A DNA stretch of 64,000 nucleotides from Proteromonas lacertae (Eukaryota > Sar > Bigyra > Opalinata > Proteromonadidae), in contig NGBS01001165.1 of assembly GCA_002245135.1 (NCBI GenBank), forward strand, positions 218,049 through 282,048, read 5' to 3'. Every line of letters starts with the position of its first letter. Position 1 is the stretch's first letter. This document shows positions 40,052-51,718 of this stretch, piece after piece. Under the pieces are notes generated by a model, which saw only the letters and a program-made list of their open reading frames with translations, searched no databases and had not been told where the DNA came from. Position numbers and translations under genes: made by a program.

Positions 40052-41209
40052 CTACTTAATGAGTAATTCATCAACTTGATTCCCATTTGGTTCTGCTAAT
40101 ACATCTTTAAAGAAGTACCAAACATCATACAAGCCAATTGGTGACAAGTCTTTCACTGCATATACATCTGATAAATCTGTAGTTGAAACTAAGCTCTTTA
40201 TATCCACCATTTTACCTTCAATATTATTGAGTTCTACACCTGAATGCTTTGAAAGTATTCCAATATATTCGTCTAATAAATAAATTGGATCAACTTGACT
40301 TAGACTATCAATAAACTATAACATTATAGTCAATAGTGAATTAATAGATATTTATACCTTTTCTAATGACTTTGAAGTGAAGATACAAAAAGATTTATCA
40401 AAATGAGGTGGATATTCTTCATGTGGGTATATATCTGGATATATCATATTTAGCTTATTAGCATCTCTTTCAACCTTCTCATTTTCAATAAGTATTCCCT
40501 TTCCTGTGTATTGCTTCTCTCTTAATTGAGGAATGTCATGATTAATTATATAATGTATATTTACAAATGTCGATGTATCACATTTCATAAAGTAATATAT
40601 TGAATCACAATTATCATTCAGCCATTTCAAAGATAACATAAATGACAGTGTTTCTTGAAATTCTTTATTTTCAAAAGAAAACTGAATTATATCTTTATAC
40701 TTCTCATACTCTTCTTCCAATAACTCTTTGTTATTTAAGGAAACACCCACGAAAAATCCTATTTTTATTGAATATCTGTTGTAATTTCTTATATTAGCTA
40801 TAGTCTTTCTGATTACATATCTCTCGAATAATTTATCCGCTCTAACATAATAGGCAATGAATATTCTCGGAACATCAGAACAAAGATCTACTGGATTGAG
40901 TGTTACTTTGTAATTACCTAATGCTACTGTTAATTCTGAAATGCTATGGATTTTACGTAAGTTAGGTGATGATTTGATATCGCTAATAACACATTCAGGA
41001 TCAGGTTTCATAGAAACACATTTTGACACATATTTACCTTTTGCTTCAATTTTTAAACTAAATTCATTTTCTAGTCTAGTTAATGGTGAGGAAATTTCAT
41101 CTGAGAATCTTAATGAGGTGTCTTCCTTGATGAAAACTCCATATATTATAAATGATGCTGCGCCATATATAAGTAACAAACCTAAGAATATATATTTGAT
41201 TAAAGTCAT
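40052..41209 (-). CDS. GT31-like (beta-1,3-galactosyltransferase-type) membrane glycosyltransferase
   Basis: Two exons, 41209-40358 and 40315-40052, join in frame across a 42-bp intron to give 371 residues. A signal anchor (YIFLGLLLIYGAASFIIYGVF, about 5-26) indicates a type II Golgi protein. The body follows the GT31 order: RIFIAYYVRA, RKTIANIRNYNRYSIKIGFFVG, DIIQFSF, LKWLNDNCDSIYYFMKCDTSTFVNI, then a LLDEYIGIL stretch near the end in the place of the usual ED-V-Y-G. The DxD metal site, normally KTDDDVFVN, reads KCDTSTFVN, so only one of the acidic residues remains. The family assignment is from order and spacing of these motifs. Activity is uncertain because of the altered DxD. Confidence 0.72.
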
Positions 41210-41503
41210 TTATATCACACAAAAATGCAAAATCTTTATTTTCTTCGGTTGGAGGTGTTATTGAGAGAAAATGCTTGTAATTTTTTAATAAGAAAATTAT
41301 TTGAGTTATGGTTAATCATCCAAACTATATGGGATGTTGTAGAATGTATTTGTCACATTTCTTGCACATTTAAAGAAAATTTGGCATAAGTAATTAATCC
41401 ATAATGATTATTGTGATTTGATGTTTTATTTGTTTTTTGTATTGCAATATAGCGAGATAATTGACTTTTAAATATTAAGAAACGAATATATTTTTTGAAT
41501 TAG

Positions 41504-44042
41504 ATGTCTTTTTCTTTTTTTCTTCTGCTAGTTTCACTTATCGTGACTATTAATTGTCATGAACTGACTAATACACTATTTACTAAAGCTGGAGTATATA
41601 TTTGTTTTATTATGAGTAGGATAAAATACTTGTTAAAGAAATACTGCATATTGGACTAATAGGTTTTGATGATATGGTTACTGAAGAGGAATTGTTGGAT
41701 ATGTTAAGTCATACTATGTCAGACTATACACCTACTCTATTCCATTCAAACAAAGAGAATATGAACTTTTTTAACTATAGCATAGAATATGATGTATGTT
41801 AGTAATGCTTATAAAGTATTAGATTCGATTATTTTCAAAGAATGAGGGAGATGAATTGTGGATTTTGAATGAAATCTCTTTTAAATATCATTTTTATAAT
41901 TCAGAAATAGCCAAGATACCTTAATTAGTGTAAATCCCTCCTCTGATTTTAGTGATTATGCATCAATCAATTACAATGATCCAATGTTTGAATCACAATT
42001 AAACATTCTCTACAATAATCGTATTGATAGAAATAAAGCATTTTTAACCAATAGATTTTCAACCAACAGGATCCTATCATAAACAAAATGAAATAGATAT
42101 ACCAACATTTGGAGTATTATTCTTATATATATATATATATTTTAATAGATATTATTTATTAATCCAGATTTGGAACAAATTAAACCAGAATGGTATGAAG
42201 AACAAATAAAGCCGTTTCATTATTTATACAAATCAACAGAAGGATACAATAATACAGGAACATTTGTATAATATATATAATATATATATTATCATACATT
42301 AGACTTGGTTGAGTAAATTAGGTTATATTGTTATTGATATAAAAGCTGGTCCACTTCATTGGGGTAATATGAAAGATAATGATTATATTCATTCAGATTT
42401 ATATACGAAATATAAGCCAGGAATTGATACACATGGAGATCATAGTATATATTAATTTATAATTATTATTTTTATTAGTATTATATAAGAATCCAAGTTT
42501 ATTATCTAAAATATGTGTATTAACAGTAAATTCAATTGAATTTTTATTTGCTTCTGATATTCCATATGATACAATCAATAATAATCATGTATATATTTAT
42601 AATAAATATATTTTAATATATATATAATATAATATAGGTTATAATTCCAATCGTAATATTTTACAATCACAATGATTTCAATCCAATTGGTAATGAAAAA
42701 GAAAATTTAATCGATTTTACATTCATAGAAAATGAAATAAAGAAAATTTTACTACCTCATCAAATACTCCATATAGTACCAATGTTATTGCCAATTCAAT
42801 ATAATACACATATTGCATTAGCATTATCAAACGGTTTGAAAACCAAAATGAGTTATATAAAAATTGGAGAAAATCATTATCATCCTTCTATTAATTATTA
42901 TTTAGAGCCAACTGTATTATATGAATCAATAAAGAATGAAGGGAATGAATTAATTATTGATTATCTCAATTCAATAAATGAATATTCTGAAATTATAAAT
43001 ACAACAAAAATTAGACCAATTGAATCTTCTATTATTCCAGTTTATGTATTTTCATTAAATTCATCATCTTATGATGAAAATATCACTTTTGCTAATAAAT
43101 ATGATAATAATAATCATTTATATTATGAACCATTTTCAGATGGAGTTTTAGTTTTACAAACTATAAATACGAATAAAGAAACTGATTTCTATACAAATAA
43201 AAAACAAATAAAATGTAGTGGATTATTAACTACGAATTATATTATAGCTGGATTACTACAAACAGTTGTATTATTTTTATTATTATTTTTTACTTTATTT
43301 TATTAATTGAATAGGGAAATATTAATGTTCCATTTGTTAGATATTCAGAACCACATCAGAAATATGAGTATAGTTATTTATTTGTGTATGGTTATCATCC
43401 ATTTTCTTTGATTAACAAATGTTCTTCACTTTCTAATGTTTATTACAGTATTTCACAGAGGAATAATATATTGGCTGAAGTTGCTGATGCAATTATTGAA
43501 ATGAGAAATTCTTTAGAAAAGATAAACGATTTTGCATTTGAAAATTTCTTGTATAATTATTATTTCTATTTTTCAAAATAGAATTACACCATTTTATTCA
43601 TCAGCCACTCATGAAGAAGATAACAAGCAAATTTGGATTGATATATTATACCACAATGATCCTAATAACAATGACAATTCTGATATTCATTTATTAACTT
43701 ATACTTCTTTATCAAAATTACATTCAATGATGTTGGAAATTGAAAAAGACTATCAGTATATTTCAAGGGAATTTAATAACGCCAATTTTAGAGTATATAT
43801 ATAACTATCATCTATAGAAAGCATATGATTTTAGTTTGATGTTTTTAGATCATATTCATACATTTACTGTAACTGTAAATGAAGAACTATATCAGATGAG
43901 AGAAAATATGAATTGTTGTTTTGTGAAGCATGAAATTGAGTCTGTTGTCAATAGTAGTGTATTTCTGAAGATATTTGGAGTATTTGTCTTCATTTTTGTA
44001 ATTGGCTTTGTAGTAACTTTAATTGTCAGAAAGCCATTTTAA
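41504..44042 (+). CDS. type I membrane protein, SPOT1/DUF7906-like paralogue
   Basis: About eleven exons. The start at 41504 gives a signal peptide (MSFSFFLLLVSLIVTINC); exons 1 and 2 are 41504-41593 and 41620-41793. Later introns of 25-49 bp were placed at, for example, about 42023-42056, 43258-43312, 43550-43580 and 43797-43821. One junction, around 41794-41925, I could not settle. The protein has the same outline as 12544-14633: IGLIGFDDM near the start, YIVIDIKAGPLHWG in the middle, and a C-terminal membrane helix (IFGVFVFIFVIGFVVTLIV) with a short basic tail. The C-terminal third is a heptad-rich stretch with a CC pair before the membrane. Similar to plant SPOT1-type proteins by memory only. 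Function unknown; it probably acts in the secretory pathway. Confidence 0.7.
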
Positions 44043-44184
44043 TATATATATTATAATCTTTATTATTCCATTCTATTGTTGATTTATAAATGTTATACAA
44101 AAAACAAATGTTAAATGAATTTAATTAATCGAGTCAAGCTTTTCCGTTTTTTATAAAACTGATTTTTAATTTTAAAAAATAAAT

Positions 44185-45694
44185 ATGGATATTAATGACA
44201 TGAAATTTACACCTCAACAACTATATGGAGGAGGTAAATATAGTTTAGGTACAAGAATAGGAAACTGGCAAGAGGATTATGAATTAGCAGCAGTATATTT
44301 GATTAATTATAGTATAATAGCAACGTCAAAAAGAATTTGAAATAAGAAAAATGAATGGACATTCTGCAGTTGCAGCAAGAGCAGAAAAAGTAAGAGCAGC
44401 ATTACAACCAGTTCCATTATCATATTCAGAAGATGGATATTTACATTATGGATATACAGTAATGTTTGTACACAAACTAGGTAGTCTAGCTGTAAATCTT
44501 TGGGAACCAGGTGTTGGAGTGAATGATGTATTGTCTTCTGTAATAGAAAGCAAGCAGCCAATGTCAAGAAACACATTCATATTAACCAAATTACCATTTG
44601 AGAATTACAAAGATGATTTAATTCGTTATGGTGATTGTTTTTGTATACAATCAGTTCCAGCATTACGAGCAGATCCAATAACAAATGTTACTCGTCCACC
44701 ATTCTATTTACACTCTGTATTGAAGAGATCAGATAGATTATCAAAATTAGCAAAAGAGCAGGAAGTATGTATGACTCAAGATGTAGATCAAGATGTAATG
44801 TTTAAAGTAATGCCAAGAAATCCAGTGAAGAGAGGTGTAGATGATGGTAAGCCGGTTGAAGCAAATATTCCAATCGTTTTATATCATGTTCGAAGTTATC
44901 AAGCTTTGGCTTGTAATAAACAGTATGATATGGGATCTGATTTTGGAGGAAAAGAGTATGAAGTATATTGCAAAACAACAACTTCATTTGCAGCAAATGG
45001 ATCATTAGAAAAAGAAATAAAAGGCTTGAGAGTTGCAAGCCAAACTTCCAAAGCAGAATTAATTGATAATGTTTGGACGATTGTAACAGCAGAAAAACCA
45101 ACAGAACATGTAAAAGAATACATTCCAATGGATCCTGAAACCATGTTGAAGATGATAAGAAGATCAGCTTACAGTAGAAGTGATCGAGGTGGTAGAGGCT
45201 TGTGTCGTGCATTAGAAGTAATGGATGAACATCACAGAGACAGATTACAATTGGAAGACTTACAATTCGCATTAAGAGATGTAGGAATGAGATTTGAGAG
45301 ATATGAAGTAGATATATTGATGAATGGATTTAAGCGAGAAGCTGATGGTACAATATCGTTGAATGAATTTATTGAAGCGTTAGTTCCTCCAATGCAAGAA
45401 AATCGATATAATGTAGTAATGGATATATTCCACATGTTAGATAATGAAAAGAACGGCGAACTATGTCTTAAGTTAATTGTGCCATTATATGATGTAAATA
45501 GTCATCCAACAATAAGAGAAGCTAAACTAACACAAGATCAAGCATTAGATCAATTCATTAATCATTTTCGATATACAATAAAACCTGGATTTATAAGTAT
45601 GAATGAATTTTTAGATTATTATTTGCTGTTAAGTTCAATGTATGAAAGTGATGAAGACTTTGAGACTTTAGTAAGAAGTAATTGGAGAATCTGA
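44185..45694 (+). CDS. CFAP161: CFAP161 with calcyphosin-like EF-hand extension
   Basis: Two exons, 44185-44292 and 44321-45694 (28-bp intron), join in frame to 493 residues. CFAP161 is a microtubule inner protein of ciliary doublets. The N-terminus has the family start (YSLGTRIGNWQEDYELAA), then the beta-rich core (LSYSEDGYLHYGYTVMFV; VLYHVRSYQALACNKQYDMGSDFGGKEYEVYCKT) to about residue 310. Residues about 325-493 are an EF-hand array resembling calcyphosin (FINHF, FISMNEFLDYYLLLSS, then a Trp near the end); the calcium loops are poorly conserved. Animal CFAP161 (about 300 residues) lacks this part. Residues from about 250 on are copied nearly unchanged at 50600 and 56740. The 3' flank is cut by a CR cassette at 45743. 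Confidence 0.92.
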
Positions 45695-45742
45695 TTATTT
45701 CAATAATAAATTTTATATATATTATCATTATTTGTTTGTTGG
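44962..45742 (+). repeat. long direct repeat, copy A (in CFAP161 3' end)
   Basis: This 781-bp stretch, from inside CFAP161 codons to 48 bp past its stop, recurs as copy B (50600-51380), also 781 bp with no length change. Its last part recurs as copy C (56740-57390). By eye I found no mismatch to B over most of the span, so the duplication is recent. It is the left direct repeat of CR cassette 1. Confidence 0.93.
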
Positions 45743-45753
45743 GTATTTGCAAT

Positions 45754-45980
45754 ATTCTTGATTTATATAAGAAATGAATTATACTAAACATTTGCAATGC
45801 TTTTGATATATATAAGAAATGAATTATACTGAACATCTGCAATGTTCTTGATTTATATAAGAAATGAATTATACTAAACATTTGCAATGCTTTTGATATA
45901 TATAAGAAATGAATTATACTGAACATCTGCAATGTTCTTGATATATATAAGAAATGAATTATACTGAACATCTGCAATTC
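45754..45980. repeat. five tandem copies of a 45-bp repeat
   Basis: The word GAAATGAATT recurs at 45771, 45816, 45861, 45906 and 45951, an exact 45-bp period. Alternate units differ in the same way (CTAAACATTT against CTGAACATCT), so there is also a 90-bp pattern. The array fills the space between the CFAP161 flank junction and the start of the CR gene at 46004 and is not seen at the other CR loci. Confidence 0.93.
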
Positions 45981-46003
45981 TTCTATTTTCTTATAAAGTT
46001 GAT

Positions 46004-48672
46004 ATGACACAGGAAATTGATATAAATTGTCAGATTATAAATTCAGATAATGAGATTAAAACGTCTGTTGGAGGTATACACTATTACGGGAATGGTTTTT
46101 TGATAAAAAGGGAATGCTATTCAAACATTTACGATAAAATGGATAATTACATCAGTATAGAGAATGGAATTCAAAAAAATTTCCTAGTTTATGGTAATAC
46201 AGGCATTGGTAAAACTAGTTTTTGCTTATATTTGTGTAGAGAACTTAAATGTGAAAGTAATTATCAAATAATATACAGAAGCTCTACCAACACATATTAT
46301 TACAAAAACGTAGGAGAGGATAGATATTCTGAAGTTGGTAGTCTTCCAGAAAGACAGGTAGGAATTAATCAAAAATCGATAATAATATGCGATGATTTAA
46401 TAATTTCAGAAGATGAATATAGTGAAGATGATGTGGTTATACTAGTAAGTGGTATGAAGTTGGAAAACTATAAAGTTATGCGTAGCAAGAGAGCTCCAAT
46501 ACAGTTCTGCCTTTTACCATTTAGTGATAAAGAAATTGAATTATATGTAGAATATATGAATAGTATAGCAATTCCACTTCAACCTAAATATAATAAGTAT
46601 GGTGGAATTCCTGGATTATTTGTTATGAATGTAAAGGAAGAAATTGAAGAAATTGAAAAGATTGATGTTTATGATGGTATTCCTGCCAAATATAATGAAT
46701 ATATCTATATTTATGATGTTGAAAATGAGTTTGAAATTCCTCAGAAATTGAAATTCATTTCAAAATATATTGAAGAAAAAGCATTAGAGAAAGTTGTTAT
46801 TGATAAAAACAATTATAATATTTATCTTACTCTTTTAACAGAAAGAATTGAAGGAGATAATGAGAAAATAGGTAAAGAAGGTGGATTATATTATGAACCG
46901 TTAATATTATATTATAAATCTTGTAATATAAAACACAAAATTAATGAAAAATCACAATTGGATGGATTAGATAGAAGCAAATTACCATTATTCATTAATT
47001 GTTCATTTCAATCTAATTTTGCATGTGTTGATGCGGTAGTGATAAATGAAAAATGTATTAATGGAATACAAGTAACTGTATCTGACCAGCACACTATTAA
47101 AGAATATGTAAGTATTTTATTCAATGTGATCTTTCAAAAAACATATGAAAAAAGAAAAGAACTGATACTTAGAATGTTTGAAAATAGAAAATTAACTAAG
47201 ATTACTGAGACTCTTTATTATTTAGGAGTATATTAATTATCTATAATATCAATATTTATAAATAGTATACACCATCATCGATAATAAATGAAAAATTACA
47301 GGTAGAAGTAATCAAGGATAAAGTAAAGAAATATATAGAAGAAGAATCAGTATTAAGATTTGGATCAAAATTGCTTATTTCATTAGAATTATTAACAAAT
47401 CCTAATGAAATAGAAAAGAATAAAAAAGTTAAAGGTATAATAAAAAAGAATAAAAAAATTGAAGGTATAACAAAAAAGAAAGTAAAGAGATTAATTCTAG
47501 ATGCAAAAGATTATGCTTATGACTGTTATATTCAGAATGAAATAGATAGAGAAATACTTTCAAGGGGAAGGACAAATAAAAAACTAAGATGTATGATAAG
47601 AAACAATATAATGGATGAAAATAAGAAAGTAATTATAAAGGAAATAAAAAAAGAAATGAAAAATGTGATTGGAAGTATGACAAAGGATGATTTCAGTAAA
47701 AAATATCTTAACAGAAATTATAATCCAAGATTTATAATTACAATGGTAAATCATAAAGAGAACGTAAGTATGGATATAGAAGAAGTATTTGACTTCAGCA
47801 GTTATGTTGAAGAATTGAAAATAAAAATGTCAAAATATATAGAACAAATTTATCCATCATATAATTCATTTAAAGACGCTGAAAAAAAGAGAATAATGAC
47901 AAATAAATTCTTAAGAGTGGAACAAGCAAATGAAATCATATCATATATTGATTTGGAGAGAAATAGAATAAACAATCCAGATTTAAATATTGAAAAGATG
48001 TATTATGGAGATGACAAACATGAAATTATGCATTATGATGAAGAAGATTTAAAAATAACAAAATCTCTAATCAGCAAATTAAGAAGTAACGAGAGAATGA
48101 AAAGATTTTTAGATTCAAATTTTATATTTTTAAATCCATCAAATATGATATGTAGCTCCTATAAGGAAGGTTTAGATAAGTTAGATATGATTTTATGTGG
48201 GTATATTTCTCCAACAACGTTTTATACTTCAGATGGACAAAGAAGGAATTATTATGATAGTAGCATGAAATTTCCAGTTGAAATACCATGTGTATTGATT
48301 GAATTAAAATACCAAGGTGAAAAACAAAATGTAATAGTTAAAGGGAAAAGTAGAGATGAACTACATCCTAATTTTTTTACATATGATAATTTGTATAGAT
48401 TAATTTTAAAAGCAAAATGTGTAGGCAATAAAAATGAAGTTTATAATATTACAGAAACTTTAACTTGTCCATATTGTAATAATGAAAAAATAATTCGAAG
48501 AGAATGTGAATATGTAAATGGTTTTAAAAATAGAAAAACATTCTATTGTTATAATTGTAAAATGAAAGTATCATGTATACCTAAATTAGATAATCAAGGT
48601 AATACAGAATTGAAATATGTAGAAGGTGGGATTGATATATATGTATATAATAAACGACAAGAAAAGCTATAA
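46004..48672 (+). CDS. CR-type P-loop NTPase + PD-(D/E)XK nuclease with second nuclease-like/zinc-ribbon domain
   Basis: Two exons, 46004-47227 and 47266-48672, joined in frame across a 38-bp intron; about 876 residues. NTPase 1: Walker A GNTGIGKTSF near 64, Walker B IIICDD, then VSGMK and SKRAPIQF. REase: Glu in YYEPL, Asp in CVDAVVI, Gln in GIQVT followed by His, all present, so this copy could be active. Exon 2 opens with Lys-rich helices, then a possible second nuclease core (LDMILCG, about 30 residues, VLIELKY: an Asp and an ExK) and a zinc ribbon (CPYCNN..CYNCKM). The layout resembles Crinkler/RHS effectors, where an NTPase is fused to a nuclease; that link is by motif. It overlaps the next reading frame, which carries NTPase 2. 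Confidence 0.7.
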
Positions 48673-50486
48673 ATATGGAACGTTTGCTTTTAATAGTGAT
48701 GATATTGAAACGGAATTAGAAGATGATGATTATATTCCTCCAGATAGTGATGAAAATAAAACGGAATTAGAAGATGATGATTATATTCCTCCGGATAGTG
48801 AAACTGCAACTAAAAGAAAAATTAACAGTAATGATAAACAGCATCAGTCTAAGAAGATTAAAAATAATACTTCGCCGAAGAGAAATAGTATATATATATA
48901 TATATATATTTGAGTATAATATAATAGGTTTTAATTATTTGCAATATATATTTAATGAAGATAAGTTCCTTCCTAAGTTTATATATAATGAAACATTGAT
49001 AGAAATTGATGATAGTTTAGATATATTTCAATATCCTATGCATAAAATATTGGTGAGAGATTATTACCCACTATTTTGGAAAAGAATAGAATGTAATATT
49101 ATTCTTAATTGTTTTTATAAGTATAGAGAAGATGAATTTGTTTTAAAGAAACTATTGAAATGCATAAATGTTGATGTTGATCCTTTAATTAATGAAGATG
49201 ATTTACATAAAATCGTTGAAAGAGAGAAAGAAGGATTAAAAAAGACTATTAAATATCAACCTGATAGAAATGGCGTTAAAAGTTACTATTTACTGAGAGG
49301 TCAACCAGGATGTGGAAAATCCACATTTTTAATTTATTTTATTTTAAAATTTATCCAATTGAAGGAAAAAATAGGTATTGATTTAGGTTTAACATATTAT
49401 AAAAGTTCAAAGAAAGAAGTTGAAAGACCAAGTGGTTTTGTTGCATATAATTTGGATGGAAGGTATTTAAAAGAAGAAGCTGCTGATCAAGATATAATAA
49501 TATGTGATTCATATGATATTCATAAAGATATATTTAAAAGAAGTAGTATAATTGTAAATGTCAGTTCTCCAGATAATAAAAACTATTCAAATATTATAGA
49601 TTTTAAACCAGGTAATAAAGTCTATTTCTATTTAGATATTTGCAATAAAAAAGAGATAGATATATGGAAAGCAAATTGTTTACCTAAAGATTTAGGAAAT
49701 GCAATTGATGAAGATCTTATTTCTTTATACAATCGAGTACCAAGACATTTATATTTTGCAGCAATATATAAGACATATTATAAAGATAGAAATTATTGGG
49801 ATGATATTTATACAAATTGTATTAAAACAACTGTGAATAGCCTTGGTTATTTTGGTTTTATAAAGAAATATCTTTATCCATGTGAAAGAGGTAAAACATC
49901 AAACTTGGAAGAGGATAATGGATTAATTGTTAATAGATTAGATACAGATTTGTCCCATTATGCAGTAAAATACAAAGTATTAGATTATGATTCAATTGAT
50001 AAATTTCAATTGGAATACATCTCTAACCAAGTATTTAAATTTCTGTATATATACTCAAGTCACACATGCAATAGAAGAGAATCTAATCTTATTAAGGAGT
50101 TTTTCTTTAATCAAATAGTATGGAAAAACAATCATCCTCTATATAAACTATTATTCAATGAATTATTATGGTATACAATGTTGTATAGTAATAATTGGAT
50201 TACTTTTGTTAATAAGTTTAATAATATTCGGAAGGATATATTTAATATATATTTCAAAAACACTAAAACCTCAATAGGATGTGGAGAAGGTTATTATATT
50301 GGTCAATTTATAATTGGTGATGATATTTGTTACATTTTTAATAATGTTGTTGTATTTCCATTTTCTCATGATATAGATAAAATAATGAATGATAAAGAAT
50401 TTAAACAGTATTTTGAATGTTATTCAAAAGATATTAACTGTATTGTTAATTATAAAGTATTTACAGTTGATGATATAAACTTTTAA
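48641..50486 (+). CDS. second CR-type P-loop NTPase (or C-terminal half of the preceding gene)
   Basis: Exons 48641-48887 and 48928-50486 join in frame across a 40-bp intron. The first exon encodes a tandem acidic repeat (ETELEDDDYIPPDS, twice) and a basic linker. The second encodes an NTPase: a VRDYY motif near the start as in RHS/CR proteins, Walker A GQPGCGKSTF, Walker B IIICDS, SSPD, and a long helical C-terminal region (PRHLYFAAIY; LLFNELLWYTMLY). It overlaps the preceding frame by 32 bp in another phase. Either it is a separate gene starting at the ATG at 48641, or a one-base frameshift near 48,625-48,640 has split one long protein; the right locus, where the same order is in one frame, favours the split. 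No AG/GT pair in this stretch restores the frame. Confidence 0.65.
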
Positions 50487-50599
50487 TTATAAAAATTACT
50501 ATTATTATTATTATTTGAGCTACATCTACTTCATCTGAAATATTAAACTAAAACATCTTTCGATTAAAAGGGTTTAATTTTAAAGTAATGGTTAGGTTT

Positions 50600-51332
50600 A
50601 GTATATTGCAAAACAACAACTTCATTTGCAGCAAATGGATCATTAGAAAAAGAAATAAAAGGCTTGAGAGTTGCAAGCCAAACTTCCAAAGCAGAATTAA
50701 TTGATAATGTTTGGACGATTGTAACAGCAGAAAAACCAACAGAACATGTAAAAGAATACATTCCAATGGATCCTGAAACCATGTTGAAGATGATAAGAAG
50801 ATCAGCTTACAGTAGAAGTGATCGAGGTGGTAGAGGCTTGTGTCGTGCATTAGAAGTAATGGATGAACATCACAGAGACAGATTACAATTGGAAGACTTA
50901 CAATTCGCATTAAGAGATGTAGGAATGAGATTTGAGAGATATGAAGTAGATATATTGATGAATGGATTTAAGCGAGAAGCTGATGGTACAATATCGTTGA
51001 ATGAATTTATTGAAGCGTTAGTTCCTCCAATGCAAGAAAATCGATATAATGTAGTAATGGATATATTCCACATGTTAGATAATGAAAAGAACGGCGAACT
51101 ATGTCTTAAGTTAATTGTGCCATTATATGATGTAAATAGTCATCCAACAATAAGAGAAGCTAAACTAACACAAGATCAAGCATTAGATCAATTCATTAAT
51201 CATTTTCGATATACAATAAAACCTGGATTTATAAGTATGAATGAATTTTTAGATTATTATTTGCTGTTAAGTTCAATGTATGAAAGTGATGAAGACTTTG
51301 AGACTTTAGTAAGAAGTAATTGGAGAATCTGA
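50600..51332 (+). pseudogene. CFAP161 3'-terminal fragment, copy B
   Basis: A fragment of CFAP161 codons lacking the first half of the gene, matching 44962-45694. The frame is open to the original stop at 51332, with the EF-hand region intact. It has no promoter or start of its own that I can see; the first in-frame Met would give a protein with only the EF-hand part. Probably a duplication remnant, though transcription of the EF-hand part is possible. The near-identity to copy A dates it as recent. Confidence 0.9.
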
Positions 51333-51718
51333 TTATTTCAATAATAAATTTTATATATATTATCATTATTTGTTTGTTGGTCATGAAATATTGTATAGTT
51401 AGTTTTCTGTTAATCTTTAATTTTCAAAATTTCCATCATTTTTAAGGCTCATTGTGATTAATATATTTACTCTTTGTATTACCAGTTATACAGAGAGATT
51501 ATTGGTATATACTTTCCAAACATCATGAATCTGTGAATGATGTTAATTTTGTTAAGCAGCACATCAGATGGATGAAATGAAATTGATTACATATAGTTAT
51601 TGATTAATATTTACTTTATGACATGTATATTACATGTAATTGACAAGTTTATAACTATACATTTCATTTGATAATTATAATAATTGAAGAGTATAGTTAT
51701 TGCATTTTATTTAATCTC
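51333..51718. repeat. CFAP161 3' flank (shared with copy C) and start of CR cassette 2
   Basis: No gene. 51333-51572 is the ancestral downstream flank of CFAP161, nearly identical to 57154-57390 apart from a 3-bp difference and a few substitutions. The match stops after CAGATGGA at 51572. 51573-51718 is unique and belongs to cassette 2, upstream of the NTPase start at 51719; it has a small ACATGTA..TACATGT palindrome near 51621-51637. Confidence 0.88.

Larger units (their letters stand above)
45743..50599 (+). other. CR cassette 1 (inserted segment between copies A and B)
   Basis: This 4.86-kb segment is foreign to the CFAP161 3' flank: copy A stops matching B and C at 45743, and copy B starts at 50600. 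It contains five 45-bp tandem repeats, then genes 46004-48672 and 48641-50486. No terminal inverted repeat or poly-A tail is visible at the ends. Whether it moved as a mobile unit or by break repair cannot be told from one copy. Confidence 0.55.

Noticed and set aside
41880-42060. Two frameshifts in the second SPOT1-like gene
   Set aside because: One (42023-42056) is explained by a GTATTG..AATAG intron that restores the frame; only the junction near 41,880-41,925 stays open, so I do not call the gene a pseudogene.
44802-45272. Long minus-strand frames opposite CFAP161, repeated opposite copy B
   Set aside because: Antisense of a conserved coding region; no domain, and the CFAP161 frame is certain.
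45591-46010. Minus-strand open frame of 139 codons through the 45-bp repeats
   Set aside because: The period is a multiple of three, so any repeat frame without a stop stays open; the product is a 15-residue repeat with no domain, and it overlaps CFAP161.
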